A DNA stretch of 64,000 nt from Dichetophora obliterata (taxonomy: Eukaryota; Arthropoda; Insecta; Diptera; Sciomyzidae): positions 297,153,708-297,217,707 of the forward strand of contig OY986435.1 in the NCBI GenBank assembly GCA_963920525.1. The letters run 5' to 3'. The notes beneath the pieces are model-generated. The model ran no database searches. It saw nothing but the letters and a program-made list of their open reading frames with translations, and was not told where the DNA came from. Both the position numbers and the translations under genes were made by a program. Below are positions 11,531 through 23,404 of this stretch, piece by piece; within the stretch, counting starts at the first letter, position 1, and the number at the start of each line of letters is the position of its first letter.

Positions 11531-14500
11531 AGGGTGGTAGATAGAATAGAATAGGTGTATTTAGAAGTAATGTTAAAGGGGAAAAATTAATTAAGAATGA
11601 AAGAAAATAATTGAACCGGCGCATACATTTGACACCTCTAGGGTTTATAGATTTTTTGATGACTTTTTTTTTGTTTTTTTGTATGGTGACTTCCAGAAAG
11701 GTGGCAGATATAGTATAAATCTGTCTAGAAAAAATGTTGAGGGAGAAAAATCAATAGGACCATTTCGTGCATTTGACCCCACATTACCATTTTTTTTTGG
11801 TATGAACTATAATATTAATATTTTTCTATATATTATGTTTTTTGTATGTAGATAGATCCACTTACAATAGATGCGGTTTTTTCACAAACCATTAAAACCA
11901 GTATTACCAATAATAGCGAAAACCAATGACTCAGTACATATTAAATAAGCAGAATATATTCTATGCAAATTTTATACTGTATTTCTTTTGAGATGTCCTC
12001 TTGAGAGAGGCTCTTTCTCTCTGTTTATTTTACAAAAACATCTTCTATTCTTGATTTTAAGAAGTACCATTTATGTTCTGTTTACGCGCTGTCTGTATTT
12101 TTTATGCTGAATAAAGTCTTTTAAAACTTTAATAGCTTAAATTGGCCTTTAAGGGGGTTTTCTAGTCCATAAAATTTATATAATCAAAATATTTTTTTTT
12201 TGATTTTTCGATAATTTATACATTCAATAATATCTTCTTAAAAAGATTTTTCGAAATTCAAATTATTTTTAAGGAATCGTTGATTGAAGAAATTAAAGTA
12301 ATATGTTCTTTTCTATCAGTTACACTGCCTAAAACATAACTTAAAACTTTAAACGCGTTTTTATTGAAACTACTTTTTTCAAAACGTTGGTAATAAAATC
12401 TCGAGTTCTAATTGTTCTTTTTTCTTGAAATTTGGTATAAATATGCTTAACACATTCTTCTATGGAAGGAACGAGCAAAAAAACATCAAATTTATACTAT
12501 TTTTTGTTAAATTTTTCCTGGTGCCTGCCATAATGACATTTTTGTACTGATAATGAATCTACTTCTTTTTTTCTGATGAGCGGATGGATTGAAATCGTGA
12601 CAAGATGGGCACGGTTTTCAATTATGAAACTCAAGAGCAAAGTCTGAATATAAACACATATTATTATTTATTTACATAATAAAACATTGTTAATTTTTTA
12701 AATTGCCATTCATTAATTTTTAGTAAGGTTCCTATTTTAGGTTTATTAATCCCGAAATAATACCAGATCAGAATTTTTTATACCGATTGTCATGGGATGA
12801 TAAAACATTCTTGGGCTTATATCCACATACGAGTAGTATTAAAAATATGCTCTATCTTATATTGATTTAAATATTTTTAGATGTTAAGTTTTGAGAATCT
12901 CTAGAAAATTTTTTGAATTTATTTGGTTCTCTTTGCGATCCGGGTTTGTGATTATTTTCCTTTTAAGTCCAGATAAAGTTGGGTTAAAATATTTAAAAAA
13001 ACTTTTTCTTATAAATTTTTTTGCTTTTAACTCGCAAAAGATTTTAAAGAAGGTTAAAAGATAATGTAAACAATAGATATATTATTCATTAGATATATTT
13101 TCCGAAATAACAAAAAGGTGAAACAATTACTTTTGGTGTCTAAAATCAAGAAGGTGTTAAGCTTAAAAATAGTAAAAGTTAGTTGAGAAAACACAAGGAA
13201 AATAAAAATTTTTAATGATATTTTACATGACATTTTTAGAATTTTTTTTTTTAATTTACCAAGGCTTCTAGTTTTTTTTTTTAATTCGAGTATCTTTTGC
13301 CATATTTTACCGGATATGACACGCATTTTCTTATGTTTAAGGTGCATTTAGCAGTAAAGCCTTATAAAGATTTCTTTTGAAATTTAATATTATTGCAAAA
13401 TTTAGCTCATGGAAGTGACCTTTAACGTATCTGCACTCTGAGAGGTCATAGTGTCGTATTCAATTTATGCCACACCATGTATACGTATTCTGTTATTTTT
13501 CTGCTTAGAATCCATAAAATATTTTCTTCTTATTAGTATGCATTGTTTTGTGCTGCACCATACACTCTTACAAACAAACACACAGTTACATACACTTTAT
13601 TCCATTAAGTCCATTAAGTTATTAAAGGATTTGCATAGGGCTTAGTTTCGTTATCCGGTAGATTTTGTTATCGAAATGCTCTTAACTGCTTCTGCATTCG
13701 CCTAGATAAATCAATTTTAATGGCACTTCTTGTGTTTGTTTGTAAAAGTGGTTGCTGTTGATGTTAGTGTTGCTGTTGCTCTTATATATTTGCTTTAAAT
13801 TTCTACTCAATAAATCAACAGAAAATTGCAGTCACCTTATTTTGCACTGACTAAATTTGCTTAAGTCTGCATAAATGATTAAATTTATTTCATTTCATTT
13901 TAATTCAATAAATTTTAATGAAGTGCAGCTAATGTCAACAAATTAAATATGCTTGGTTAATAAATTTCTTCATATTGCATCGCCTGACATTAAACAAAAT
14001 AAAATAAAAACTACTCAAATAAATGTTATAGTTGATCCGCCATCAGAATTTTAATTCATATGCATCAAGTAACTTGTCACGATTTCGATATTAACCGCAG
14101 ACCTCAATTTTAATTTTTATTTATGGAAATCGGTTACATTTATTTTAAAATTATTAGTTCCCTTCTCAATGCAGCTGCTGTAATCACAAGAATCTAGATG
14201 AGCTTTTTAATAAAGATTTTTTTTGGTAGAGGTATAAAATTTTCGATATACTTTTGTGTTTGATATACTTTAGCTAATTACCATATAAACACTCCATATC
14301 AGTCCATAGAAACATAATCGCACGGTCAAAAAAAAGCCGACTTAATAATTTAATAACAAATATCCTTTTTCTTTAATTAAAACAGTGTGCCGAAATCGAT
14401 CAAAAAAAAAAAAAAAGCACAACCAAACTTCATTAAATTTCTTAAAGAGGGATATGTTGAGAGTCCATCGCATTTAATGTAAGTCCATCTCAATGTCGTC

Positions 14501-14695
14501 GTTATTTTTTTCAATTTATTTTTAAAGTTGAATTTTTTTGTGCGGACATTCATGTAATTTTTACAGCCATTTGCCTTCTTGAAAACTAAAAGCAAATCTT
14601 TTTCTTTTGGGTAGAATTTTGAAGGAAATAAGACTTTATAAAAACTTTGACGAAATGGGTGCGTTTTGTATGGTAGAAAACATATACTTACATAG
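11531..14695. other. No gene recognised
   Basis: About 3.2 kb of A+T-rich sequence with T and A homopolymer runs and no open frame of recognisable content. The open frames at 13054-13347 and 14377-14595 are Lys/Phe-rich and composition-driven. No terminal repeats were found. Confidence 0.5.
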
Positions 14696-15148
14696 TAGGG
14701 AGTCCAATCCCAGATTTACTCGATCCTGGGACTACCAGGATTGAAAATCTCAATCCCGGGATCCCAGGATTAGTTCGGGATTGAAAACTTTAAGAAGTAA
14801 ATAATTCAAAACATTTTTAATACAATTTTTTTATTATTTATTACTCGAAACCAAAAAATGTAAATTAATTCATTTATAAAGTAACAAAAAAAAAAAAACA
14901 AAACACAACACACACGGGTATTCACAATTGTGCTGTTTTCTGTGTAGTTAAAAAACCCCGTGGTATTGATACCACACTTTACCGAGCGGTTTTTTGCAAT
15001 TTTTTGTTGTTTTACATAAAATCTCTAAAAACTGAAGTGTGGTAATTTTAAATAGCTCAATGATATGTTTAACGAACGTGGTTTTAAAGTTCCATAAGCA
15101 ACTTATCAAACCTAAACCATCTACAGAGATCCAGTCGCACACACACCA

Positions 15149-16251
15149 AATTTCTTCAAAATCGATGCAGCCGTTTAGGAAGAGTTGAGTGACAAAGCCA
15201 TGTTCAAAAGAATTTTATATATAAACATAAAATACAGAACAGTTCAAGATATTGTTATTGGGGGTTGGAATTAATTTTAAAGGTTTTTTTTCGGTTTTTG
15301 AGCATTTATTTAGAAACAACGGTACAATGTATATTATTCAAAGTATTGTCCATCGTTAGCTACAACATTTTCCCAGCTTTCTGGCAGCATATGGATTCCG
15401 CGCCGGAAGAACGATTCGTCTTTTGAGGCAATCCACGAATCGACCCATTTTTTGGTATCCTCGTAAGAAGTGAAGCGCTGCTCAGCCAAGCCATGCGTCA
15501 TCGATCTGAATAGGTGGTAGTCGGAAGGGGCTATGTCTGGGCTATAAGGCGGGTGGGGTAGCACATCCCAATTCAGCGCCTCCAACGTTTCCTTGACGGT
15601 TCTTGCAACATGTGGCCGTGCGTTGTCATGTTGAAAAACCACTTTGTCGTGTCTTTTGGCATATTCCGGCCGTTTAACCTTTAATGCTTGGCTCAATTGC
15701 ATCAATTGTTGTTGGTAGCGTTCCCCAGTGATGGTTTCGTTAGGTTTTAGCAGCTCATATTACACGACACCCTTCTGATCCCACCAAATACACAGCATAA
15801 GCTTGGCGCCATGAATATTCGGCTTGGCCCTCGATGTTGATGCATGGCCGGGTGGTCCCCACGATTTTTTTCGCTTAGGATTATCGTAATGAATCCACTT
15901 TTCATCGCCAGTGACAATACGATGCAAAAAACTCTTCCTTTTATGCCGTTGAAGCAGTTGTTCGCACATGCAAAATCGCCGTTCAACGTCTCTCGGCTTC
16001 AACTGGTACGGCACCCAATTTCCTTGCTTTTGAGTCATTCCCATGGCCTTCAAGCGTTTGCCGACCGTTGATAAGTCGACTCTCAATGATTCTGACAATT
16101 CTTGAAGGGTTTGACACGGGTCTTCATCGAGCAAAGCCTCCAATTTCTTCAAAATCGATGCAGCCGTTTAGGAGGAGTTGAGTGACAAAGCCATGTTCAG
16201 AAGAATTTTATATATAAACATAAAATACAGAACAGTTCAAGATATTATTAT
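15149..16251. repeat. 110-bp direct repeat bracketing a mariner fragment
   Basis: 15149-15258 and 16142-16251 are near-identical direct copies (about three differences), each starting AATTTCTTCAAAATCGATGC and continuing through TTTTATATATAAACATAAAA. The 883 bases between them are a mariner fragment without terminal inverted repeats. The repeat resembles the 3'-end sequence of other dispersed elements (GCAGCCGTTTAGGA). The spacing is 993 bp, so the structure could be a partial tandem duplication. Confidence 0.85.
15334..16152 (-). pseudogene. Mariner (DD34D) transposase, truncated and broken
   Basis: Mariner transposases excise and insert DNA at TA sites. On the minus strand it runs from LEALLDEDPCQTLQELSESL at 16145 down to ...ENVVANDGQYFE at about 15334, which matches the normal C-terminus. 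The catalytic triad is visible: Asp in VTGDEKWIHYDN, Asp in FQHDNARPHVA, and Asp in YSPDIAPSDYHLF, 34 residues after the second. An in-frame stop near 15757-15759 replaces the tyrosine of the family's VVYYELL block. Roughly the first 100 residues (the paired-like DNA-binding part) are missing, cut exactly at the 16142 direct-repeat boundary. No mariner terminal repeats were found. Confidence 0.9.
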
Positions 16252-16430
16252 ATTAATAGTAAAATTTTTTTTGAAACACCGTTTTCATGTTTTTTTGTGT
16301 TCAAGGCAAATTAAGGTTGGAAAAGACTTTTAAAAATTAATTTTTTTTCAAAATTTTTGAAGTAATACTTAAGCTGATCAACGCGTTTTATTTTTCATTA
16401 GAAAGTTTTGTTCGGATTTTATTACAAATA

Positions 16431-17374
16431 CAGGGTTGCCCATATTCGACGGACCCATGTTTTTTTTAAAAAAATCAAAGAAAAAAATAAAAATTTGGCG
16501 GTTGGCAATCTTAATCATTTAATTTGTTCCAAGTAGATTTGTTTACATCAATTTTTGAATATGATATCTCTCAAATGGCCGCCTCTGGCGTTGATGGCGT
16601 ATTGTGCCCTTTTTGCAGCATTTTCCATTGTTTTCGCCAACATTTCGGCCGGAATAGCGGCTATTTCTTCACGAATGTTGTCCTTGAGCTCTTCTACGGT
16701 CCTTAGCTTGTTAACGTAAACCTTTGACTTCAAATATCCCCACAAGAAGAAGTCAGGCGGCGTCAAATCAGGCGAACGCGGTGGCCAGTCCAAATCACCA
16801 CTTTTCGACATCAAACGGCCCGGAAACAAATTCTTCAGAAAATCGATTGTTATGCGACTTGTGTGCGGTGGAGCGCCGTCTTGTTGAAACCAGAACTGCC
16901 TCATACGCTTTCGACGAATAATTGGCATCACAAAATTGGTCATCATGTCGCGATAACGCTCCTGGTTGATGGTAACAGCATGGCCATTTTCATTTTGGAA
17001 GAAAAACGGCCCAATGACCGTTTTCGCACTAACGCCGCACCAAACTGTGACTTTTTCGTCATGAAGAGGCACTTCTTGAATCTCCTAAGGATTTTCAGTG
17101 GCGTAAATATGGCAATTTTGCTTATTTACCGTCCCATTCAATGTGCACTTCTCACATTTTTTAATCTTTTAAAAGCACGTTGAGTTTTCACAATTGACTT
17201 CTTCTGTTGAATGTAAATTTAAACTATTTCAGAGCGCTCGCGTGGCGTGTATTGTTCCATAGTAAAAATCTGCTTGGACTGACGCTTCAAACGCGGTATG
17301 TCATTAAGCGATCTGACATCTCTGTCAAAAGTTATGGCGTTGCCAGATGGGTCCGTCGAATATGGGCAACCCTG
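16431..17374 (-). mobile_element. DD41D mariner-like element, internally deleted, with perfect ends
   Basis: A 28-bp terminal inverted repeat, starting CAGGGTTGCCCATATTCGAC, is perfect at both ends and flanked by TA (16429-16430 and 17375-17376). The minus strand starts MEQYTPRERSEIV near 17260. After an internal deletion it resumes at NKQNCHIYATENP and continues open from 17072 to 16548. The second Asp is in WFQQDGAPPHTS. The third is in SPDLTPPDFFLWG, 41 residues on, giving the DD41D (rosa-type) spacing. The deletion removes the segment carrying the first catalytic Asp, and early stops are present, so this copy depends on another element for mobility. The protein ends RGGHLRDIIFKN, as its relatives do. 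Confidence 0.88.
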
Positions 17375-17896
17375 TATATCCCGCTGATGAGAAGCACCGT
17401 TCTGATTGTATGCTAGTTGGAGAAATAGGTGTACGATAGTCGAAAGCAATTTGTAATTTTCGATCACGACTGTCTCGAAAAGTCAGAATAACTGACAATT
17501 TTAAAATACATAGCTGACTTCCCGATATTGCAAATTCTTCTAAAACTGTGCAAGGTCTTTGCTCCAGCGATTAACACTCAACGTTCTAACAATCTTTTTT
17601 AATTCTCAATAAAAGTTTTTTCTTATTCTATAATCATATCAACTTAAATTGAAATTTACATGAATATTTGTAATAGAATTTTTTTTTAAAAATCCCGGGA
17701 TCCCAGAAAGAAAATCCCGGGATTTAAAGGGGCTTAAATTGTTCGGATCCCGGGATTCCGAAATCCCGGACACATCATAGAAAACAATGGTGGAAAACTA
17801 AAGAAAGATTCGTGCCACAAATTTTACAACTCCAGTGTGCTTACTGAAGAATCGCTTACTGAAGCGCCCTTCTGCCATTCAACATGAAAATAAGAA

Positions 17897-18088
17897 ACTT
17901 ATGGCGTTTTCGTTTCTCGAAAAAATGTTGCATTTTCTCTGCCCTCTTTTCGCCATCTTTGAGAGTTCCAAATTTTTTCTTCTTTTGAGGTCAACATTTT
18001 CGAGAATTGAACACTAATTAATTACAGAGGTTACTATTTTTTTTTTTCTCAATGTTGCATTTTTTCGAGAAACGAAAACGCCATAAGT
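17897..18088. mobile_element. Short MITE with 31-bp perfect terminal inverted repeats
   Basis: Ends are ACTTATGGCGTTTTCGTTTC at 17897 and its complement ending CCATAAGT at 18088, pairing perfectly for about 31 bases. The interior is T-rich and noncoding. The 192-bp length fits a miniature inverted-repeat element. No clear target duplication was seen. Confidence 0.75.
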
Positions 18089-18359
18089 TATTTCCACAAT
18101 ACTTCATTTACAACCACAAACTTTGGTGTTGAAGACTCTTATATATAAAGAGTTTACTTTTATTTTTCCATAAAAATAAAAAGCTATTTCCCTTTAATTA
18201 CATCTTAAGGGTAATTTTTGTAAGCGTTTGGTTTTTGAAAATTGAAAAAAACAGAAACTTGCAATTGTGAATGAAATATTTATTTAAAGCAATACCTGCG
18301 ATTTACTTTTAAAGATTATTTCATGCAAATATTGCCTGCAGCTACGCCTGAGGTGGTGC

Positions 18360-19045
18360 ATTCGTAAGGTGCAATTTTAGCATACTTTTTCCAGAATTTC
18401 AGCCGTTATCTCACCAATGGCAGCTGTAATGTTGTCTTGCAGGGTTGCAATTGTGGCTGGCTTGTCCCTGAACACGAATGACTTCTAGTGGGGCGTATAG
18501 ACTGCTTCAAAACGTGAAATTAATTGCTCACTAAACTCGCCTCTTAATAGGTCCATGGTACCACGTGCCGAGTGGCATGCGACCTAAATCACATGTCCAT
18601 CAAGTCCAATTCTTCCATTTTAAACATAAAAAGTCGGTAATCATGGCAAGGTACCTTGTTGCGATTTTCATTATTTCTGAAAAAGTACGGTCCAATGATG
18701 CCGCCGGCCCGCAAACCGCACCAAACGGTGCATTTTTTTGGGTGTAATGGTAGCTCTTTTACTACCTTTGGATGCTTCTCAGACCATATTCGGTAGTTCT
18801 GTTTGTTGACGTACCCATTGAGCCAAAAATTCGCTTCGTCGCTGAAGACAATTTTTCGAAAAAAAATTGGATCTTCATCTAACTTTTCTAAGGCCCATTA
18901 ACCAGACCAACGACGCTGTGGTAAGTCACCCGGTTTCAATTCTTGCACCAGCTGTATTTTGTATGGTTTCATACCGAGGTCCCTACGTAAAATCTTTCAA
19001 GTGGTCGAAAAACACAAGCCCAATTGTTGACAATGGTGGAAATGT
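18360..19045 (-). pseudogene. DD41D mariner-like transposase relic
   Basis: On the minus strand, from about 19040 it reads ILRRDLGMKPYKIQLVQELK-PGD. Then comes KIVFSDEANFWLNGYVNKQN with the first catalytic Asp, followed by ELPLHPKKCTVWCGLRAGGI-IGPYFFRN. The block order is that of the DD41D elements at 58946-61583. Beyond about 18640 the frame decays; the QDGA.CHT block and the third Asp are only vaguely recognisable, as is the end near 18365. No terminal repeats were found. Confidence 0.8.
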
Positions 19046-19805
19046 GGATGGTTTAGTCGAGCCACTGTGGCTGGTAATCTCGTATATGGTAATTTGTGGT
19101 TAACTAGAAGACCCCGGAGTACTATGGCTGGTACTCTCAAGAAGCAGTTCATCTTCTGTGCTATTCCCTAGCACTACGGGTTGGTTTGTGGGATTAACAT
19201 TATTTGTTGACATCAGCTGTTTCTTACGTCCCCTTTGCCACCGGAGCAGCGCGGGAGGCTATGAGGTAAAAAGGGGAAAGGGAAAGTCGACCATGGCGAG
19301 CCAAAATACCATGGTAGAGCCAGTGTTTCTCTCTGGTTTGGTCAGGTCAGAGTGGGAATATGCTAGAATACAGCACAGCACATGGGATATACAATAAATT
19401 CGAAGGTAGCAAACGAATTAAACGGACTAACGAAGTAAACGGGGACTGAAAAGTTATAAATAAATCATTGAAGCTCGAAAGACAGAACTTTTGTACGTAT
19501 AATATTTATTGTGTATTTAGTAGGTATACATTGATGGCACAATATATATGACAGTCAATATAACTGCCTCAAAGAACAACTAAGGCATTTTGAAATGTAT
19601 TTGAATGTTTTTTGTAAACAATAATTTGTAAACAGTACTAATCAAACTCGAACCTCTTTGATTAATACATAGTTATACACACTACCAACTGATTAAAAAC
19701 CCAATGTTGCGTAGGTTTGTTTATGCAATATTAAGTATTAACGCTCAAATTTTAATTATTTTTTGCAATTTTAACAGTGCTTTTACAGCATATTTTACAG
19801 CTTGT
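19046..19805. other. No gene recognised; G+C-richer patch
   Basis: 19110-19390 is noticeably richer in G+C than its surroundings and open in one frame (19158-19397), but the translation matches nothing I know. It could be a fragment of an unrecognised element. The remainder is A+T-rich. Confidence 0.4.
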
Positions 19806-20206
19806 CGGCCTTTGTAGTCTAGTGGAGAGTGCGCTAGACTCTCAACCCAAAGGTCCCTGGTTCGAATCCGGGCTCGGGCATGGTTCTTTTCACTTTCTTT
19901 GTTCTTTCTTTGTCCTACATTTAAGAATTATGGAAAACTAAAAATTCACAACTAAATTGTGGAAAATGTGAAGGAATGGAACAACTAAGGGCTTGAAATG
20001 CTTGCCGAGGTTAAGGCATAACACTAGCCTCGGTTAAAAAGGAATTCAAATTGTCTTTCGCAGTTGTTTCCCCTAATCAATAATTCACGTATAGTTCCAA
20101 TCAATTCCTCTACATAATCTATCCCTTTCCTTTCAGGTCAAAGACCAAACCTTGTTTGTATAAGGCGCATGCCTTGGTTCTTTGATCTTTTATAAAAAAA
20201 AAAAAA
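19806..20206 (+). mobile_element. tRNA-derived SINE, family B, copy 1
   Basis: Head CGGCCTTTGTAGTCTAGTGG contains a consensus box A (TAGTCTAGTGG), followed by a perfect box B (GGTTCGAATCC). A conserved about 300-bp body ends in GGCGCATGCCTTGGTTCTTT and an A tail. The head is tRNA-like, but the unit is a retroposon, not a free tRNA gene. It is nearly identical to the inverted copy at 45049-45456. Confidence 0.88.
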
Positions 20207-20310
20207 TATCCTGAAAAATGTTCATCCTTATGCCATAATTACAGATCACTTTTATGCTATACACGAGCAAATTTCATCGAAATGAGCGAAAATGATCACA
20301 AGATAATTGG

Positions 20311-20704
20311 CGGCCTTTGTAGTCTAGTGGAGAGTGCACCCCGTTATCAACCCCTGGCTCGAATCCGGGTTCAGGCATTGTTAATTTCACTTTCTTTGTT
20401 CTTTCCTACAATAAAGAATTATGGAAAACTGAAAATCCACAACTGAATTGTGGGAAATTTTGAATTAAAGGACAGGAAAAACTAAGGGCTGGAAATGCTT
20501 GCCGAGGTGGAGGCATAAAATTTGCCTCGGTTAAAAGAAATTCAAATTTTCTTTCACTGTTGTTTCGCCTAATCAATAATTCATGTGTGGTTCCAATCAA
20601 TTCCTCTAAATCAATCTATCACTTTCCTTTCAGGTCAAAGACCAAACCTTGTTTGTATAAGGCGCATGCCTTAGTTCTTTGATATAAAAAAAAATAAAAA
20701 AAAG
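20311..20704 (+). mobile_element. tRNA-derived SINE, family B, copy 2 (diverged)
   Basis: Same head, box A and body as the copy starting at 19806, ending in an A-rich tail. It differs at many positions: the anticodon-arm region is shortened (AGTGCACCCCGTTATCAACC) and there are scattered substitutions. It is therefore older or from another subfamily. It abuts the RTE-like fragment at 20705. Confidence 0.85.
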
Positions 20705-20935
20705 TTGATGCTCCAGTAAAGAAAATATTCGATACAGTACCCAGCGGCGGTCAATTCTGATGAGGACGACCGCATCTTCGTTGGAAAGACCAAGTAAAGG
20801 ACAACTTGACGAAGCTTGTAATTTCCAACTGGCGCCAGCAAGCGAGTGACAGAAATGACTGGCGCACATGCTTAGATGAGGCCATGACTGACATACGGTT
20901 GTAGCGCCAACTAAGTAAGTGGGCGCTTACGTAGC
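20705..20935 (+). pseudogene. RTE-like LINE, C-terminal tail fragment
   Basis: Reads DAPVKKIFDTVPSGGQ, then GRPHLRWKDQVKDNLTKLVI-SNWRQQASDRNDW, the end of an RTE-type reverse transcriptase ORF, with stops. It ends near GACATACGGTTGTAGCGCCA. The larger related fragment is at 51064-51602. It begins immediately after the A tail of the SINE, so the SINE may have inserted into it. Confidence 0.7.
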
Positions 20936-21000
20936 CTCCGAAAAATAATAAGTAAATTTTATAGTTATTATCATAATTTTATAGTTCCCAAAGCTTACTC

Positions 21001-21160
21001 TTTGCCTGCGCTTATTCGAAGAAAAATTAGTTCTGAGTTTGAGAATCCTCACACTTTCAAATGTCTTTACAATTCGTTTATAAGATCAAGATTGGAGTAT
21101 GGAGCAATAATTTGGAACTCGTGTTATGCTGGCACTCTTATTTTTGCTGGGCACACCGTA
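21001..21160 (+). pseudogene. LINE reverse-transcriptase thumb fragment
   Basis: IRRKISSEFENPHTFKCLYN followed by SFIRSRLEYGAIIWNS matches the same segment of the LINE at 47.2-49.9 kb (ICLYNSFVRSRLEYASFIWS). Only about 50 codons survive. Confidence 0.65.
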
Positions 21161-21190
21161 GCAAAATTTTGGAAACGGAACAGTTTTTAA

Positions 21191-22112
21191 AATCCAAGCC
21201 AGAAAGAGGTTATAAAAGTACTTAAATTTATCACAACTTTACTCAGTGTAAGTTTTGAATGCTTCAAAACTTGTTTAGCTCTCTATTAACATAATTTATA
21301 AAGGCTTAATATAATGCAAATGTTTCTGTTTCAAGAATTTCAACTATTTGAATGCATTTCCAAATTCAACAAATGCTTCAAAAACAGTTATAAAGCAGTA
21401 GAACAATAACAACAACAATTATTTTAGCAAATGCACGTTGTGTGGAATTGGTTCAGTAGCAATCCTCAAAATCATTAATGAAACAGAAATACATATTGCC
21501 ACATGCATTGACACATATTTTCGCATACATCCGCACACACATACACTCACACACACATATGCTCAGTCAAAACAAACTTATAGATGCATTAATGCAGCTC
21601 TAGGATATTTTTGGAGCACACAGAATTTTTGCCTAGATATAATCGACCTCTTCATATATCCAGATGAAAAACAAAGCAGGCCTGCCGATGGAAGCAATGT
21701 GGCAGCTTATAATTTAAATGCTTAGTTTAGAAGTCTACTTTTTAAAATTTTAAAAACTTCCTCTTTACTTCTATGTGAGGTACGTATCATGTTTGCTAAT
21801 GCAAAATTCTGGTTAACTTTAAGGGAAGAATGCTTCAATATTTTCATGGTTGTTGTAATTCGCGGAATCCACTTCGTGCTTGAGCTTGTGCGCGATCGCC
21901 AGAATACTTGTTAAGGTTTTATGTGCTTTTCTTTGTTGGCAATTTCGTATCGTTGTCTATAGTTGCAAACGTAAAGTTTTCTATCGCATTTCTCACTTGG
22001 AAAGTTAAGTTTGAAATGAAGGGTTGGGAACAGTAAGTGAAGTACTCATTACTATACCATATATCAACTACCTGCTGTAAAAAAGTCCTGCAGTATGTCT
22101 GCAGAAAACACG
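21191..22112. other. No gene recognised; CA microsatellite
   Basis: A+T-rich; a CACACA-rich run lies at about 21530-21560. The open frame 21438-21725 spans the microsatellite and has no recognisable domain. Confidence 0.45.
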
Positions 22113-22364
22113 CCTCGGAAGTTCAGCAGACATGCTCGCCTCCATTCCCGCTTATATTTTTTCCTAGGACGGCATATATGCTAAATGAACTCCCGTAGCA
22201 GCAATGCAGCATTCATCTCATGGAATGGTTGCAGAATTTTACTGTGAGATGAATGCAGCATTAATGTCATTAGATGTATGCTCCATCGCTGCTACGGCAG
22301 TTCATTTGGCAAACATACCGTCATAGGACATGCCAAAAAGATATAAGCGGAAACTTCTGAGGCC
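22113..22364. repeat. Imperfect inverted repeat (about 110-bp arms)
   Basis: Left arm 22113-22220 contains CTAAATGAACTCCCGTAGCA. Right arm 22244-22364 contains TGCTACGGCAGTTCATTTGG. The arms pair imperfectly across their length, around a short loop at 22221-22243. Just outside, GCCGACAGACTTAC is duplicated at 22362-22397. Probably a degenerate MITE or foldback element. Confidence 0.7.
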
Positions 22365-23404
22365 GACAGACTTACCGTAGCCGACAGACTTACAGCATGG
22401 CTCCTTTAAAAACTGGGTAATTACAGCAACAGTTTGAATTCACATACCAAAGCAAGATAACATGCATTGATGTGATCATTATTGAAGTTGTTGTTTTATT
22501 CTTCACTAATGATATGTCAAGCGCAGATTTTCCAACAAATGTTCCTTGTTTATAGAACTTTGCTGTCTTTTACCATTATTATAATTGGAAAAACAAGCAA
22601 AGCAACAATTACTGTAGCAACAACAGTAGAATCCTTTATATGTGCATTTGCCAATTGCAGCAACTATAGCCAGGACTTTATAATGTGTGAATTTTGCATC
22701 TGCAGCTATATCTTAAATTTTGGTAGTCATCAAATATTTTTTCCAAGGATCAGAAAGACGCTGGCAAGCTTAACACAAGTTATTTAAAAATCATGAGTTG
22801 ATTTATGTTGTCTAGTTGTTTGTTAATTTGTTGTGCTCTGTTTTGGAATCAATTTTACTGCATGACATAAATACAGTTTCAATTTGGTTTAAGACTCTAA
22901 CTGCACTAGGTACGTTGTTTGTTGTTTTTAGATGCAATAGTTTTTTGATGCAAAAGTGATGGTGTTGATCAACTTCAGGTTTCGTTCCGCTTTTAAAGTG
23001 CTTCCGTTTTTCGAATTTTGGAGAATATGTGTCATGAACTTTTCATGTTGTCAATTAGACACTTTTATGCAATTTTCATTAATTACTTTTTACAGCAGAA
23101 AAATGCAAATACAGAATTTACTTTTCCAAATATCAGATAAGCAAAAACAGCAAAAACCTTTTGAAGCAGACATATTGTTTTATAGCTGTTAACCTATTAA
23201 TGACATACAACTATAATTAAGATAGAATATACTTGTTTAGATAGAGATAGAAATATGATGATGGAATAGAGATTGTTTTTTAGCTGTTAACCTTTTAATC
23301 ACATATGTATGTACTATAATTAAGATAAAACATAATAAAAATTGAGCATATTTGGCAAAAAAAAAAGCTGTGCCACTACTTTTTTACAATTAAAATTCAA
23401 AATT
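22365..23404. other. No gene recognised
   Basis: A+T-rich. The open frames at 22482-22787 and 22956-23192 are Phe/Ile/Cys-rich without recognisable domains or splice context. Confidence 0.45.

Larger units (their letters stand above)
14696..17777. mobile_element. Probable palindrome-ended DNA element split by mariner-type insertions
   Basis: The two ends carry related G+C-rich blocks built from the palindrome ATCCCGGGAT. The left block is 14698-14790 (AGTCCAATCCCAG, then CTCAATCCCGGGATCCCAGG). The right block is 17691-17777 (ATCCCGGGATCCCAG, then ATCCCGGACACATCATA). They face each other in inverted orientation and are found nowhere else in the window. Between them lie a mariner fragment and a DD41D element. 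I read the blocks as subterminal repeats of one older hAT-like, non-autonomous element. No clean target duplication was found, so two unrelated solo repeats cannot be excluded. Confidence 0.45.

Noticed and set aside
19806..19880. tRNA gene-like sequence with perfect A and B boxes
   Set aside because: It is the head of a dispersed SINE: the same head plus about 300 bp of body recurs at 20311 and 45456, ending in A tails.
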